From Paraburkholderia solisilvae (GTDB lineage Bacteria > Pseudomonadota > Gammaproteobacteria > Burkholderiales > Burkholderiaceae), in the NCBI RefSeq assembly GCF_902859875.1, contig NZ_CADIKF010000012.1, positions 1 through 64,000 on the forward strand: a stretch of 64,000 nucleotides of DNA, written 5' to 3'. Shown piece by piece: positions 43,057-52,316 of this stretch. The notes below the pieces were generated by a model. That model worked only from the letters and a program-made list of their open reading frames with translations, made no database searches and was not told where the DNA came from. The number at the start of each line of letters is the position of its first letter. Within the stretch, counting starts at the first letter, position 1. Both the position numbers and the translations under genes were made by a program.

Positions 43057-43749
43057 ATGGACGATCCAGAATCGCTTTCCATGGCACTGCCCGACGGCAC
43101 TAAGGTCTCTGCGCTCCTCCGGGTGCCGGAGGGCGCGCGAGCCCTGTATGTCTTCGCGCACGGTGCCGGGGCGGGCATGCAGCACGCCGGCATGTCGTCA
43201 TTGGCCGACGCGCTTGCGGCGGTCAATGTCGCCACATTGCGCTACCAGTTTCCGTACATGGAGCGGGGCTCCAGGCGGGTGGACTCGCCGGCCGTGGCAC
43301 ATGCTGCCGTGCAGGCAGCCGTCGCAGAGGCCCGCCGGCGGCTGCCAGCCCTGCCGCTCTTCGCCGGCGGCAGGTCGTACGGCGGCCGCATGACGTCCCA
43401 GGCCCAAGCCATCTCCCCACTCGACGGCGTGCGTGGCCTCGCTTTCGTCGCGTTCCCGTTGCACCCGGCGGGCGCGCCCGGCGTGGAGCGGGCACGGCAC
43501 CTGGCGGACGTCACGGTGCCGATTCTCTTCCTGCAGGGCACGCGCGACAAGCTGGCGGAGTTTCACCTGCTGAGGTCGGTCGTCGAGACGCTGGGGCCAC
43601 GCGCCACGCTGCATGTGGTGGACGACGCAGATCATTCGTTACACGTGCGCGCGTCCTCCGGCCGGACCGACGCGGAGGTCGTGCTCGAACTGGCTCGGAC
43701 GATGGCGGCGTGGTTCTTCGCCGAAGGAGAGTTCGTGCCCGTGACCTGA
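43057..43749 (+). CDS. Alpha/beta-hydrolase, KANL3/Tex30-type
   Basis: The 230-residue cytoplasmic protein has an alpha/beta-hydrolase core: FAHGAGAGMQHAGM (oxyanion loop), FAGGRSYGGRMTSQ (nucleophile elbow G-x-S-x-G, Ser in RSYGG), LFLQGTRDKLAEF (acid) and DADHSLHV (His). This pattern fits the KANL3/Tex30 dienelactone-hydrolase-like group. GC is higher than in the region on its left. The ATG at 43057 lacks a clear ribosome site; the frame is open further upstream, but the homology begins here. No linked genes suggest a substrate. Confidence 0.82.
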   Translation: MDDPESLSMALPDGTKVSALLRVPEGARALYVFAHGAGAGMQHAGMSSLADALAAVNVATLRYQFPYMERGSRRVDSPAVAHAAVQAAVAEARRRLPALPLFAGGRSYGGRMTSQAQAISPLDGVRGLAFVAFPLHPAGAPGVERARHLADVTVPILFLQGTRDKLAEFHLLRSVVETLGPRATLHVVDDADHSLHVRASSGRTDAEVVLELARTMAAWFFAEGEFVPVT

Positions 43750-44228
43750 GCAAGCGCAGGAATGCAGGAGTGCTTGTAGCAGAGTCGGGACGGCGAGCCG
43801 GCGAATTCGCCGTGCTGCACTCGCGCGCTCAATCCCTTCGCTATCCGCAGACGGTCTGTCGCATAGCCACGATAAGCGACGCCTGTCGCGTCAGCGACGT
43901 TTTCCCAGTACGGAGTGAGTGAATTTGTCAGATCCGCTTGCGGTGATTCGCCTCCGGAAATCGCGGAGGGCATGCTTTGATTTGGCCGGCATCGATCCGT
44001 GAGTGACCGCTTAGGGATGCGGGCGGAACCAGACTGGCGGCGCGTCCAACGACGCGCATTGCCCGGTCACTCCCGACGCGGTCGCCCGAAACCGACCCAC
44101 AGCTGACTCTTGGTGTGCACCATTGAGTGTCCACTGTGGGTACCTGAACAGACCAATACAAACTAGCGCCGAACACAGGCGCACACCGCGACAAGCTCAC
44201 TTGCACGTCACCGGATTTCGCCTTCGCG
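43750..44228. other. Intergenic stretch of uncertain content
   Basis: About 480 nt between the hydrolase and the convergent AraC gene. A minus-strand frame (ATG 43973 to 43632) has fair codon use in its first 75 codons but overlaps the hydrolase 3' end by 118 nt and has no ribosome site. I do not call a gene. Confidence 0.35.
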
Positions 44229-45155
44229 CTACGTTGCAACTTCCGTGACCGCTTGCGCCCGGAAGTGCTTTGGCGAACGGCCGACGACGCGCCTGAAGGC
44301 GTTGCTGAACGCACTCTCGGACGCGTAGCCAAGTGAGCGCGCAAGCACGTTGACGTGCGTTCGGCTCTCCAGAAGAGCGCGCTGCGCAAGGTGCATTCGC
44401 CATTTCGTCAGATATGAAAGAGGCGACATTCCGGCAACGGTCTTGAAGTAAGCGGCAAACGTCGCGCGAGACATCGCCGCGGCCTGCGCGAGTTCTCCAA
44501 GTTGCCAGGCGCGGCCGGGATCATCGTGCATGAGTTGGAGTGCCGGCGCGAGACGCCTGTCGCTCAAGGCGCGGAGCCATCCAGCCGGCGGCAATCCGGT
44601 CGCCTCGAAGTGTGCCCGCAGTATCTGGATGAACATCAGATGCGCGAGTTGGTTGGATGCGACATGCGCTCCTGGAAAGGCACCTTGCCGTTCCCGAACG
44701 AGCTGATCGAGCAGCCATCGCAGCGCTTGCGCCTGGCTCGATGTCCCGCGCACGTGAATGAGAGGCGGTAGCGCGTCCAGCAAAAGCTGGCTGGACGCGA
44801 TGCTCAACTCGACCTTGCCGCCAATCATGAAAAACTCATCGCCATCGCCGTGATGGACCATATTGCCGACACGCCCTTCGAGGACATCGGCGAGGTCGAC
44901 GCGCTCCGCGTTCAGGTCGGTGCCGAGGACATGGGAGCGCGGTTCGCAGAGCAGAAACACGTCCCCGCTTTCGATGCGAACAGGATTCTGGTCGCCTTCA
45001 AACAGGATCCAGCAGTTTCCCCGCGCGACGCCCCAAAACTTGACGGTATTCGCACGCGGGAAATTGATTGCCCATGCGCCGCCGGCAACCAGCCCACCCG
45101 AAATGACGGACCGTGCACCCAGGAGGCTCAGAAAATCGGAGAATGGATCGATCAT
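44229..45155 (-). CDS. AraC-family regulator with cupin_6-type sensor domain
   Basis: The 308-residue protein starts MIDPFSDFLSLLGARSVISG, the usual start of AraC proteins with an N-terminal cupin_6 domain, and ends with a double helix-turn-helix (LAQAAAMSRATFAAYFKTVA; LARSLGYASESAFSNAFRRV). The start at 45155 is chosen by family; an ATG at 45176 is also in frame. It is divergent from the SDR gene at 45292, 136 nt away, and probably controls it, as this AraC type usually does for neighbouring oxidoreductases. Confidence 0.88.
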   Translation of the reverse strand: MIDPFSDFLSLLGARSVISGGLVAGGAWAINFPRANTVKFWGVARGNCWILFEGDQNPVRIESGDVFLLCEPRSHVLGTDLNAERVDLADVLEGRVGNMVHHGDGDEFFMIGGKVELSIASSQLLLDALPPLIHVRGTSSQAQALRWLLDQLVRERQGAFPGAHVASNQLAHLMFIQILRAHFEATGLPPAGWLRALSDRRLAPALQLMHDDPGRAWQLGELAQAAAMSRATFAAYFKTVAGMSPLSYLTKWRMHLAQRALLESRTHVNVLARSLGYASESAFSNAFRRVVGRSPKHFRAQAVTEVAT

Positions 45156-45291
45156 GATGGTCAGATTCTCGCGCATGAAACGGCGACTTTCAAGTATTCA
45201 AAATCTGACCCCCCGGTTTTAAGCTGCGTCGACTGCCTGGAGTTGCCAGGTAGAACGCGTAGCCGAACAGATCGGAGAGGATGCCAATATC

Positions 45292-46131
45292 ATGAAGCAA
45301 ACCTGGTTTATCACTGGCGTGAACAGTGGCTTCGGCCGTCACATGACCGAGCAGCTCCTTGCCAGAGGGGATCGCGTCGCCGGTACCGTGCGAGATCTAA
45401 ATTCGATGACCGATCTCAAAGCGCGCCACGGTGCTGCCCTTTGGCTCGCAAAGCTTGATCTGTCAGACACTCCGGCTATCCGCCGCGTCGTCGACCGCGC
45501 ATTCGGTGAACTAGGCCGCATCGATGTGGTCGTGAGCAACGCGGGTTACGGGCTATTCGGCGCGGCTGAAGAAATGACTGACGAACAGATCGCGCATCAG
45601 ATCGACACGAACCTGATCGGCTCCATTCAAACCGTGCGCGCGGCGCTTTCGCATCTGCGGACTCGGGGCAGCGGGCGCATCATCCAGTTATCCTCGATGG
45701 GCGGGCAAGCGACATTACCTGGCGGCTCGCTATACCACGCAGGCAAATGGGGCGTTGAAGGGTTCATTGATGCTGTCGCGCAGGAGGTGGCCGGGTTCGG
45801 CATCGGTTGCACGTTGGTCGAGCCGGGCGCGGCGCGAACGAATTTTCGCTATCAAAACGCTCAACTGTCGCCAAAACTCGGCGCGTACGATGCATCGCCG
45901 GCGCGTATGGCGCATCGGATAATCGAGGAAGGAACCAGCATACCGATTGGCGATGCCGCGAAGATGGCCGAAATCATCATTGCCAGTGCCGACCAGCATC
46001 CGGCGCCCAAACGCATAGCGCTAGGAAGTGACGCCTACAACATCATGCACAAGCAATTGAGCGACCGTCTCGCTGCTCTGGAGGCACAGAAAGAACTCGC
46101 GTTCTCCACTGACTACGGACCGGGCATGTAG
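45292..46131 (+). CDS. SDR-family oxidoreductase
   Basis: The 279-residue enzyme has the cofactor motif TGVNSGFG (about 8-15), SNAG, Ser in QLSSMGG and the catalytic Tyr-x3-Lys in SLYHAGKWGVEGF. It is a classical SDR likely acting on an alcohol/ketone pair. GGAG precedes the ATG. It is divergent from a cupin_6 AraC regulator, its probable controller. Related in type, not closely in sequence, to the SDR genes at 31995 and 61951. Confidence 0.9.
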   Translation: MKQTWFITGVNSGFGRHMTEQLLARGDRVAGTVRDLNSMTDLKARHGAALWLAKLDLSDTPAIRRVVDRAFGELGRIDVVVSNAGYGLFGAAEEMTDEQIAHQIDTNLIGSIQTVRAALSHLRTRGSGRIIQLSSMGGQATLPGGSLYHAGKWGVEGFIDAVAQEVAGFGIGCTLVEPGAARTNFRYQNAQLSPKLGAYDASPARMAHRIIEEGTSIPIGDAAKMAEIIIASADQHPAPKRIALGSDAYNIMHKQLSDRLAALEAQKELAFSTDYGPGM

Positions 46132-46253
46132 GCCCGGCAGCAACGCAGCTAGAGGACTGTCGCTCGCGTCTGCGAAGCAGTTCGCGCCGGTACACCGAGC
46201 GGAGGCGTCGCGAGCGGATAGGTCACAAGGTTCCTGATGACCTGCGGCGTGTC

Positions 46254-47228
46254 CTAGACAAGCACGACACACTTTCCTCCAGCTTCGTTGTGTTCCATAA
46301 GTTCGTGAGCGGTCGCAATTTCAGAAAAGTCGAATACGTGCGCTGGCCGTCCTCGAAACACACCGCGAGCTTCGAAATCCACGATTTGCTGCATCGGCAC
46401 CTTCGATAGGGGAAAATCGGAGGTTCCGAAGCTGAAGCTTCCGAAAAAGCTCAATTGAACTCCGCTCGGCATCTGGCTAAGCGGATTGAAATCGCCGACT
46501 GGCGCGAGGCCGCCCAGAAATCCGGCCATGCATACGCGGCCACCGGGACGCGTGGCGCACATCGAGTTCAGGATCGTGCTGTTGCCGATGAGATCTAGCA
46601 CCGCGTCCGCCTTTCCGCCCGGCCAGTCCGGCGATCCAGGCAAGTCACCTTCCGTCGTCACGGCGTGTGCCACCTCTCGCGAGCGCAGCAACGCTACGCC
46701 TTCTGGCCGCCGGGTGGTTGCGATCACCTGCGCACCGAGTTGGCGGCCGATGTCGATCGCTGCCAGACCAAGGCTTGAAGTACCGCCGCGCACGACGAGC
46801 CGCTGCCCAGCCTTAACCCCCAGATTGTCGTGGAGACATGTCCACGCGACCGCATATGTCTCTGGCAGCGCTGCAAGGCGCTGCCAGTCGAGGGTAGTCT
46901 CAACGGCCACGACATTCTTGGCCGGCACGACAACATATTCCGCGTAGCTGCCGTCGACGGTTCGCCCCATGCCGCCCATCAGGGCGGCTACCGTCTGTCC
47001 CTCGCGAAGGAACCCCGTAGCATCGCACACCACGGACCCGACGCATTCTATCCCGCTGATCTCGGCCACGTCGCCCCAAAGTCCTCGCCGCATATAGAGT
47101 TCAGCCCGGTTCAGGCCGAATGCGCGGACGCGAATCAGCACACAGTCCGGCTTGATGGCCGGCATGGGTCTCTCGACGATGCGGAGTACTTCTGGACCAC
47201 CGAACCCGCTCCTGACGATTGCCTTCAT
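46254..47228 (-). CDS. Zinc-independent MDR-family quinone oxidoreductase-like protein
   Basis: The 324-residue NADPH-dependent MDR enzyme starts MKAIVRSGFGGPEVLRIVER, the usual quinone oxidoreductase start. It has RAFGLNRAELYMRRG, ALPETYAVAWTCLHDNLGVK and the cofactor fold VVRGGTSSLGLAAIDIGRQ. The zinc ligands of alcohol dehydrogenases are absent. The start at 47228 has GAGGAG upstream; an in-frame ATG at 47255 does not. It is divergent from a LysR regulator 92 nt away. Substrate is unknown. Confidence 0.88.
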   Translation of the reverse strand: MKAIVRSGFGGPEVLRIVERPMPAIKPDCVLIRVRAFGLNRAELYMRRGLWGDVAEISGIECVGSVVCDATGFLREGQTVAALMGGMGRTVDGSYAEYVVVPAKNVVAVETTLDWQRLAALPETYAVAWTCLHDNLGVKAGQRLVVRGGTSSLGLAAIDIGRQLGAQVIATTRRPEGVALLRSREVAHAVTTEGDLPGSPDWPGGKADAVLDLIGNSTILNSMCATRPGGRVCMAGFLGGLAPVGDFNPLSQMPSGVQLSFFGSFSFGTSDFPLSKVPMQQIVDFEARGVFRGRPAHVFDFSEIATAHELMEHNEAGGKCVVLV

Positions 47229-47320
47229 GTCGATCTCCTCAATTTGATATCGCATGGTACGAGCCTCGATCATCGAAACAAATTACTATGTTTCGACAAA
47301 GACTGAAGAGGCATACGACA

Positions 47321-48211
47321 ATGAATGAGCCGACGCTATTGCAATTGCAGTGTTTTGAAGCGCTGGTTGCCGAAGGCAGTTTTGCAGCAGCTGCGGCGCG
47401 TTTGAACCGCACGCATCCAACCGTCCACGCGGCCGTGGCGGCACTTGAATCTCAAGTAGGAATGGTCCTGCTTGACCGGGCGGGATACCGGGTCTCACTT
47501 ACCGCTGAAGGTGCGGCATATCACTCACACGTGGTGCAGTTTCTCCGTCACTATAAAAATCTCCAGCTGGGAGCGGCCCAGCTCGCCGCCGGGCAGGAGG
47601 CGGAGTTACACGTGGTCGTGGGCGATCTGTGCCCATTGCCGGCAACGCTCGGCACGCTTAAGCGGTTCTTTGACGAGAGTAGCGGCACGCGCCTTGTACT
47701 TCATTTCGAGGCCATTAGCGGTCCATGGGAACGGCTGAAAAACGGCGAGTGCGATTTGATCTTTCATCACCTCGACAAACCATCGCCCGCGATTGAGTCT
47801 ATCGAGCTCTTTGAGGTCAAGGTCGTACCGGTCGCCGCACCCGGATTTCTTAACCGTCCGGCGGACGCCGTGCTCACGCCGGACGACTTCGTGTCCCACG
47901 TTCAATGCATCATTCGTGATACGGCCAGACAGCCTTCTGAAGCCAACTACTATGTGATCGACGGTGCGCCAACCTGTACCGTACCTGACCAGTTGATGAA
48001 GCGCGAGCTGATTGTCCAAGGGCTGGCGTGGGGCCACATGCCTTACCATCTTGTCGAAGGCGACCTTCGCGAGCAACGGCTTCTGTCGATGGAGGGGCCG
48101 CATATGCGCGGCGCTACGCTCAAGCACTACGCGGCGAGACTCCGAAGTGCGGCGCACGGCCCTGTCGCGCAGCGTCTTTGGAGTCAGTTGCTGGAGCGTG
48201 GTACAGGTTGA
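47321..48211 (+). CDS. LysR-family transcriptional regulator
   Basis: The 296-residue regulator has an N-terminal helix-turn-helix (LLQLQCFEALVAEGSFAAAA, then LNRTHPTVHAAVAALESQVG) and an effector domain with GDLCPLPATLGTLKRFF and IFHHLDKPS. Start at 47321 (GAAGAGG upstream); an in-frame ATG at 47288 is the alternative. It is divergent from the quinone oxidoreductase-like gene and likely controls it. The effector is unknown. Confidence 0.9.
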   Translation: MNEPTLLQLQCFEALVAEGSFAAAAARLNRTHPTVHAAVAALESQVGMVLLDRAGYRVSLTAEGAAYHSHVVQFLRHYKNLQLGAAQLAAGQEAELHVVVGDLCPLPATLGTLKRFFDESSGTRLVLHFEAISGPWERLKNGECDLIFHHLDKPSPAIESIELFEVKVVPVAAPGFLNRPADAVLTPDDFVSHVQCIIRDTARQPSEANYYVIDGAPTCTVPDQLMKRELIVQGLAWGHMPYHLVEGDLREQRLLSMEGPHMRGATLKHYAARLRSAAHGPVAQRLWSQLLERGTG

Positions 48212-48222
48212 GCAATGTTCTC

Positions 48223-48465
48223 TTATCCCGCTCTGGAAGGCCAATAGCCTTGAAGACTGGCCGACCGGATGGGTAGTTTGAGACGCACTGCCGAAGCCAC
48301 ATACGTCGTCACCCCGTTGATTGATGACACGCTGCCATTGGTCAGCGTATAAGGCGTGCCGTCGACGCTTGAGAAAATGCCTCCTGCAGCCATCAACGCT
48401 GCGATCGTCGTACCGCCGGCGACCGGATTTTTGCCCGCGCCGCCCCAAAAGACCGGTAACGGCAC
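48223..48465 (-). CDS. Possible short protein or remnant, Gly/Ser/Thr-rich
   Basis: The 80-residue frame begins at a GTG (MPLPVFWGGAGKNP) without a ribosome site and contains GGTTIAALMAAGGIFSSVDG and SSINGVTTYVASAV. The composition is unlike the opposite-strand shadow frames and looks like an exported-protein fragment. It may be the end of a decayed gene. No family is recognised. Confidence 0.3.
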   Translation of the reverse strand: MPLPVFWGGAGKNPVAGGTTIAALMAAGGIFSSVDGTPYTLTNGSVSSINGVTTYVASAVRLKLPIRSASLQGYWPSRAG

Positions 48466-48666
48466 GAATCGTTAGCTTTGTCGCCAGGCTTGCCTGCCCA
48501 CTATTGGCATCCCGCTAGTTTCGTCCTTCGCGCACCGCATTCGCGAATCTGCGCAGATGCCTCTGCTGACGCCCGATACTAACGCCTTCACGTGCCACCG
48601 ACGGACTGCGCGTCGTGAAACGAGCGCGGCGCAGCCGGCGCCTGCGCAACATGAGGAGTCGCACAC

Positions 48667-49191
48667 ATGGCTGGCTATTCGAACGCTATCAAGGGTCTGC
48701 ATCACAATGCATATCGATGCAGGGATTCGGAGGAAACGCGGTGGTTTTATGAAGATCTGCTCGGTTTGAGACTGGCGGCCGCGATGGAACTCTCAGTCAC
48801 GAAGACCGGCAGGCAGATCAAAGCACTGCATACCTTCTTCGAAATGGGCGACCATTCCTTTCTGGCGTTTTTCGAACTCGTGGGGGAGGACCGCGAAGGC
48901 ATGTTCGATCCGAAGTCGGATTTCGATCTGCATATCGCGCTAACCATCCCTGACGTGAAGACCCAGTTGGAGTTCAAGGACAAGGCACTCGCGGCGGGCG
49001 TCGAAGTACGCGGCCCGTCGGAGCATACGGTTGCCCAGTCGATCTATCTGCGCGATCCCAACGGCTACGTGATCGAGTTGACGGTGAATGGAGAGCGCTA
49101 TACCGAACTGATGGCGGAACACCTGCATGGCGCGCGCGGTAATCTCGACCGGTGGCAACGGACCAAACATGAAGCACCGGTGCAAGCCTGA
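48667..49191 (+). CDS. VOC-family (glyoxalase/dioxygenase fold) protein
   Basis: The 174-residue protein has the VOC pattern: GLHHNAYRCRDSEETRWFYE at the start (first metal His, HH), SFLAFFELVG in the middle, and IYLRDPNGYVIELTVNGERY at the end (metal Glu). Such enzymes bind Fe, Mn or Zn and isomerise or oxidise small substrates. A GAGGAG ribosome site precedes the ATG. It is followed by a convergent ketopantoate-reductase-like gene, with no clear operon partner. The reaction is not decidable. Confidence 0.85.
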   Translation: MAGYSNAIKGLHHNAYRCRDSEETRWFYEDLLGLRLAAAMELSVTKTGRQIKALHTFFEMGDHSFLAFFELVGEDREGMFDPKSDFDLHIALTIPDVKTQLEFKDKALAAGVEVRGPSEHTVAQSIYLRDPNGYVIELTVNGERYTELMAEHLHGARGNLDRWQRTKHEAPVQA

Positions 49192-49416
49192 TGGCAGCTT
49201 AAGCGGGGCGAACGGCGATTACTTTACGGCTAAACGGGCCCGAACTGACCTTTCGCTTTCGCCAAACGGACTCTGAATCGTGGGGCCTGTCGGCCAATTT
49301 GTCTGGCCGGCAAGCGCCGGGATCCGAGCGTCGAAACCGAGTCAACGCATCGGGACCGGGCGGCTTGCGTAGGCTTTTTTGGATGTGTCAGCGTCATGAG
49401 CCTTGACGCTGATACC

Positions 49417-50316
49417 TTACTTTGCTGCATCGCTTATCGCTTGTAGCAGGACTAACAGTATTCGGTTCATGGGCGTCGGTACACCCAGCGATTCGCCCAT
49501 TCGGACAATCGCGCCCGTTAGGGCATCCACTTCCAGTACACGTCCATTGACGTTGTCAAAATACATGGACGTCGCTTCATCCGGGTGATAAGACAGGAGT
49601 CGCGCCAGCACCTGCGATTGCGTCTTCTCGTTAAGGTCGACCCCGCCAGCGAGCGCGACGGCTAACCCTTCCCGAATGATGTCCGAGGCGATGCTACGAA
49701 CATCGTCTCGCTGAAAAACTGCGAGGCGTTGTCTCGTAAGGGCCGTAATCGGATTCGCGACCGCATTTAACAACAATTTCGCCCACAGGCGCTGCTGAAA
49801 ATCCTGCCGGGGTGCTACCTTGAGCAAAGCTCCTTCGAACAGGGCTGCGAAAGCTTGACCGGTAGCAGTGTCGGGAATCGAGATGTCGTCTTCGCTGGCG
49901 CGGCGAAAACTGAAATTGCTCGCCGAGCGCCGCTCACCGTTGAAATATACGACTGCCGGGACAACGGCACGATTTCCCACATAAGGAGCGACGCGCTGTT
50001 CGTGTTCTATGCCGTTCTGCAGCACCGCGACGCAAGTGTCAGGGCCGCACAGGCGCTCGAACCAGGCAGAAGCCGACGCGGTGTCCTGTGTCTTCGTACA
50101 CACGATGATCCAGTCGACATGGTCGGCTTGCAGCGGGTTGGTCACAACATCGAGTGTCAACCGATGCATATCCTGGGGCTGTTCCAGCGTCACCGCCTCG
50201 GCGTGGCGGCGTGCGCATACAACAATCCGATGACGTCCAGACAGTTGAAGGCAGCTTGCCACTACACCGCCAATACCGCCCATTCCGACTACTGCAATCG
50301 ATGTGCGCTGAGTCAC
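49417..50316 (-). CDS. Ketopantoate reductase (PanE/ApbA)-family protein
   Basis: The 299-residue NADPH-dependent reductase has the Rossmann start TSIAVVGMGGIGGVVASCLQ and LLLNAVANPITALTRQRLA, typical for ApbA/PanE C-domains. CTKTQDTASASAW and LQNGIEHEQR fit the cofactor domain. The start is a GTG at 50316 with AGGAG 6 nt upstream; the family match begins just there. It is divergent from the broken LysR gene at 50636. Many paralogues reduce other 2-oxo acids, so pantoate synthesis is not certain. Confidence 0.85.
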   Translation of the reverse strand: MTQRTSIAVVGMGGIGGVVASCLQLSGRHRIVVCARRHAEAVTLEQPQDMHRLTLDVVTNPLQADHVDWIIVCTKTQDTASASAWFERLCGPDTCVAVLQNGIEHEQRVAPYVGNRAVVPAVVYFNGERRSASNFSFRRASEDDISIPDTATGQAFAALFEGALLKVAPRQDFQQRLWAKLLLNAVANPITALTRQRLAVFQRDDVRSIASDIIREGLAVALAGGVDLNEKTQSQVLARLLSYHPDEATSMYFDNVNGRVLEVDALTGAIVRMGESLGVPTPMNRILLVLLQAISDAAK

Positions 50317-50635
50317 CTGAAACTCCTGTCCGGCAGCAACCGTATTCCTGCCATGCGTGGCGATGCGATTTGGGTCGGGAAAGTGTGGTCGGCCGCGACA
50401 CAAAAGTGAAGTGACTTATAGTGATCGTCGCCATAAGCTTTGGTTATAGGACGCGGTCGGGTGGACAGTCCTGCCGCTCGGTGCCCGACAACCGGCCATG
50501 CTCATGCCGACGCGCAGTTTGTGCCCTCTGGCGCACATCCATCGCGGCACAAACCGATCAGCGCAGATTAATATTTCACCATACATGAACGCCTTATAAT
50601 CGCCTGCGCATAGCGGACAGTTATAGGGACGGCTC

Positions 50636-51567
50636 TTGGACATTCGTGCGCTGCGCTATTTCGCAGAGGTAGTCAATTGCGGAGGCTTTAGTCGGGCTTC
50701 TGAAATCCTGCACGTCACTCAACCTGCAATCAGCCGCGCGGTGCGCCTGCTAGAGGAGGAGTGTGGGGTTCGATTGCTGACCCGTGAACCGAAGGCGGTG
50801 AAACTCACCCGCGAAGGCGAGGTAGTCTATCGGCACGCTACCCAGATGCTGCGTCAGGCTCGCCAACTCACGGCAGAATTGACTGACATGAAGTCGGAGC
50901 TGAAAGGTGTGTTCCGCGTCGGGTTGCCCCCTCTAGTCGGATCGACATTTTTTTCCGACGTGATAGCGCAGTTCCGGAGAAAATATCCCGGCATTGAACT
51001 TCAAATTGCCGAGTTTTTTTCAAGCCGCCTTGAACAGGCACTCGACGACGGAGAGATGACATCGCCGCGGCGATGCTGCCAGTCGACACGGAGCGCTTCG
51101 TCACACAGCAGTTTGCGGCGGATCGATTGATGTTCGTCGTCAATCCAGGGCACGAAATAAGCGCTCATTCAGCGACGAGAATTCTTGCGCTGAAGAACCA
51201 GCCGTTAGTGACCTTCACCAAAGACTTCAAACTGTGCCGATTGATCGAAGACGCGTGCCGCGCGCAAGGATTCGTCCCGTCGATCGTTGGCCGCAGCAGT
51301 CACCTTGACCTCGTACTTGCGATGGTGGCATCTGGAATGGGCATAACGGTTTTGCCCAGGTCGGTCATCGAAAGGACCAATGTGAGGCACTTTGTCTCGG
51401 TGCCCATTGTGAAACCTGCAATACACTTCGAGCTCGCACTTGTGCGGCCGCGGGAGAGCTATGTCAGCCATGGATGCAGGGCCTGGCTAGAGCTCGCGGC
51501 AGGTGCCCTCGGATTTCAGATTTCTGACTCGTTCGTTTCGTGGACGGGCGTCGAGCCACGGCTTTAA
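50636..51567 (+). pseudogene. LysR-family regulator gene with a one-base frameshift
   Basis: The first 140 codons (TTG start at 50636; MDIRALRYFAEVVNCGGFSR) encode a LysR helix-turn-helix and early effector domain. Near 51057 the frame changes: after DDGEM the same frame gives TSPRRCCQST, while the +1 frame continues DIAAAMLPVDTERFVTQQFA and runs to a normal LysR end at 51567. One base appears deleted. If it is not a sequencing error, the product is a truncated DNA-binding protein and the effector domain is lost. It is divergent from the ketopantoate-reductase-like gene. Confidence 0.82.
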
Positions 51568-51598
51568 TGTGTACGTGCACTGCTCACCACGGACCGCA

Positions 51599-51621
51599 TC
51601 CGGCGGATTCAATCCGCCGGA
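51599..51621. terminator. Perfect inverted repeat between convergent genes
   Basis: TCCGGCGGATT and AATCCGCCGGA flank a single C: 11-bp arms with no mismatch. It lies between the stops of the LysR pseudogene (51567) and the Nudix gene (51676). No U-tract follows; a bidirectional terminator role is inferred. Confidence 0.5.
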
Positions 51622-51675
51622 CAGGCCATGTGGTGAAGGCTCCTTGCATGCATGACGTGAGATGCAATGTGCCAA

Positions 51676-52167
51676 CTAACCGCGGACATCTCCGCGCAGA
51701 TATGCAGCGACTGCCTCTGTCAGCGCGATGCCTTGCAATTCCTCAGGCGATGCCAGCCGCGCCGCGACAATCTCCCGATTATCAAGCCGCAGCTCCGGCA
51801 TGCAATCAAGGTGCAGTTCAAAGAAATGCACGCGGTCTTTCCGCCCGTCCCAGATGCCGCAGGCACTGCCGGCGGGGACGAGTAATGTGTCCGACGACAG
51901 ACCGATCTCCTCCTCCATTTCGCGGCGCGCCGCTGCGGCAGGCGCCTCACCGGGCTGGAGGCTCCCTCCGGGAAAGTTCCACTCGGTCCGGTACGATGAC
52001 TTCAAAAGCAGCAGTGCCTGCCCGACGTAAATCGCCACCAGCGCGCCCTCATGGTTAGGGCGTCGAAGGCGCCACCAGGCGCGAGCGAGCCGGAAGCCGA
52101 GCCAAAGCGCCATGCGCCACACAGTGTCGATAAGCATGGCTGGCCGCATCCGCTTGGGGCTCGACAT
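51676..52167 (-). CDS. Nudix hydrolase
   Basis: This enzyme cleaves nucleoside-diphosphate-linked compounds, with Mg2+ at the Nudix box. The 163-residue protein shows it complete: GSLQPGEAPAAAARREMEEE followed by IGL, matching G-x5-E-x7-R-E-U-x-E-E-x-G-U. The N-terminal 40 residues are basic and hydrophobic (WRMALWLGFRLARAWWRLRR), perhaps a membrane-association helix, unusual for Nudix proteins. The start at 52167 has GGAG about 10 nt upstream; a TTG three bases earlier is an alternative. It is a single gene. The substrate is unknown. Confidence 0.87.
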   Translation of the reverse strand: MSSPKRMRPAMLIDTVWRMALWLGFRLARAWWRLRRPNHEGALVAIYVGQALLLLKSSYRTEWNFPGGSLQPGEAPAAAARREMEEEIGLSSDTLLVPAGSACGIWDGRKDRVHFFELHLDCMPELRLDNREIVAARLASPEELQGIALTEAVAAYLRGDVRG

Positions 52168-52316
52168 CAAGTTTCTCTCCTTTCTTTTCATGGGCAGGGG
52201 ATTTTTCGGGTCGCCAAGCTGGTGCGGTTTCGATCATTCAGCGCCTGTTACCCGATCTCCGCGCATAGCCAGCAGGGAGCAGGTGGCCGAAAATTCAATA
52301 GCGGCGACTCGACGCG

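Noticed and set aside
43632-43973. A 113-codon minus-strand frame with fair codon use at 43760-43973
   Set aside because: It overlaps the well-supported hydrolase gene by 118 nt antisense and has no ribosome site; the overlap part is a shadow.
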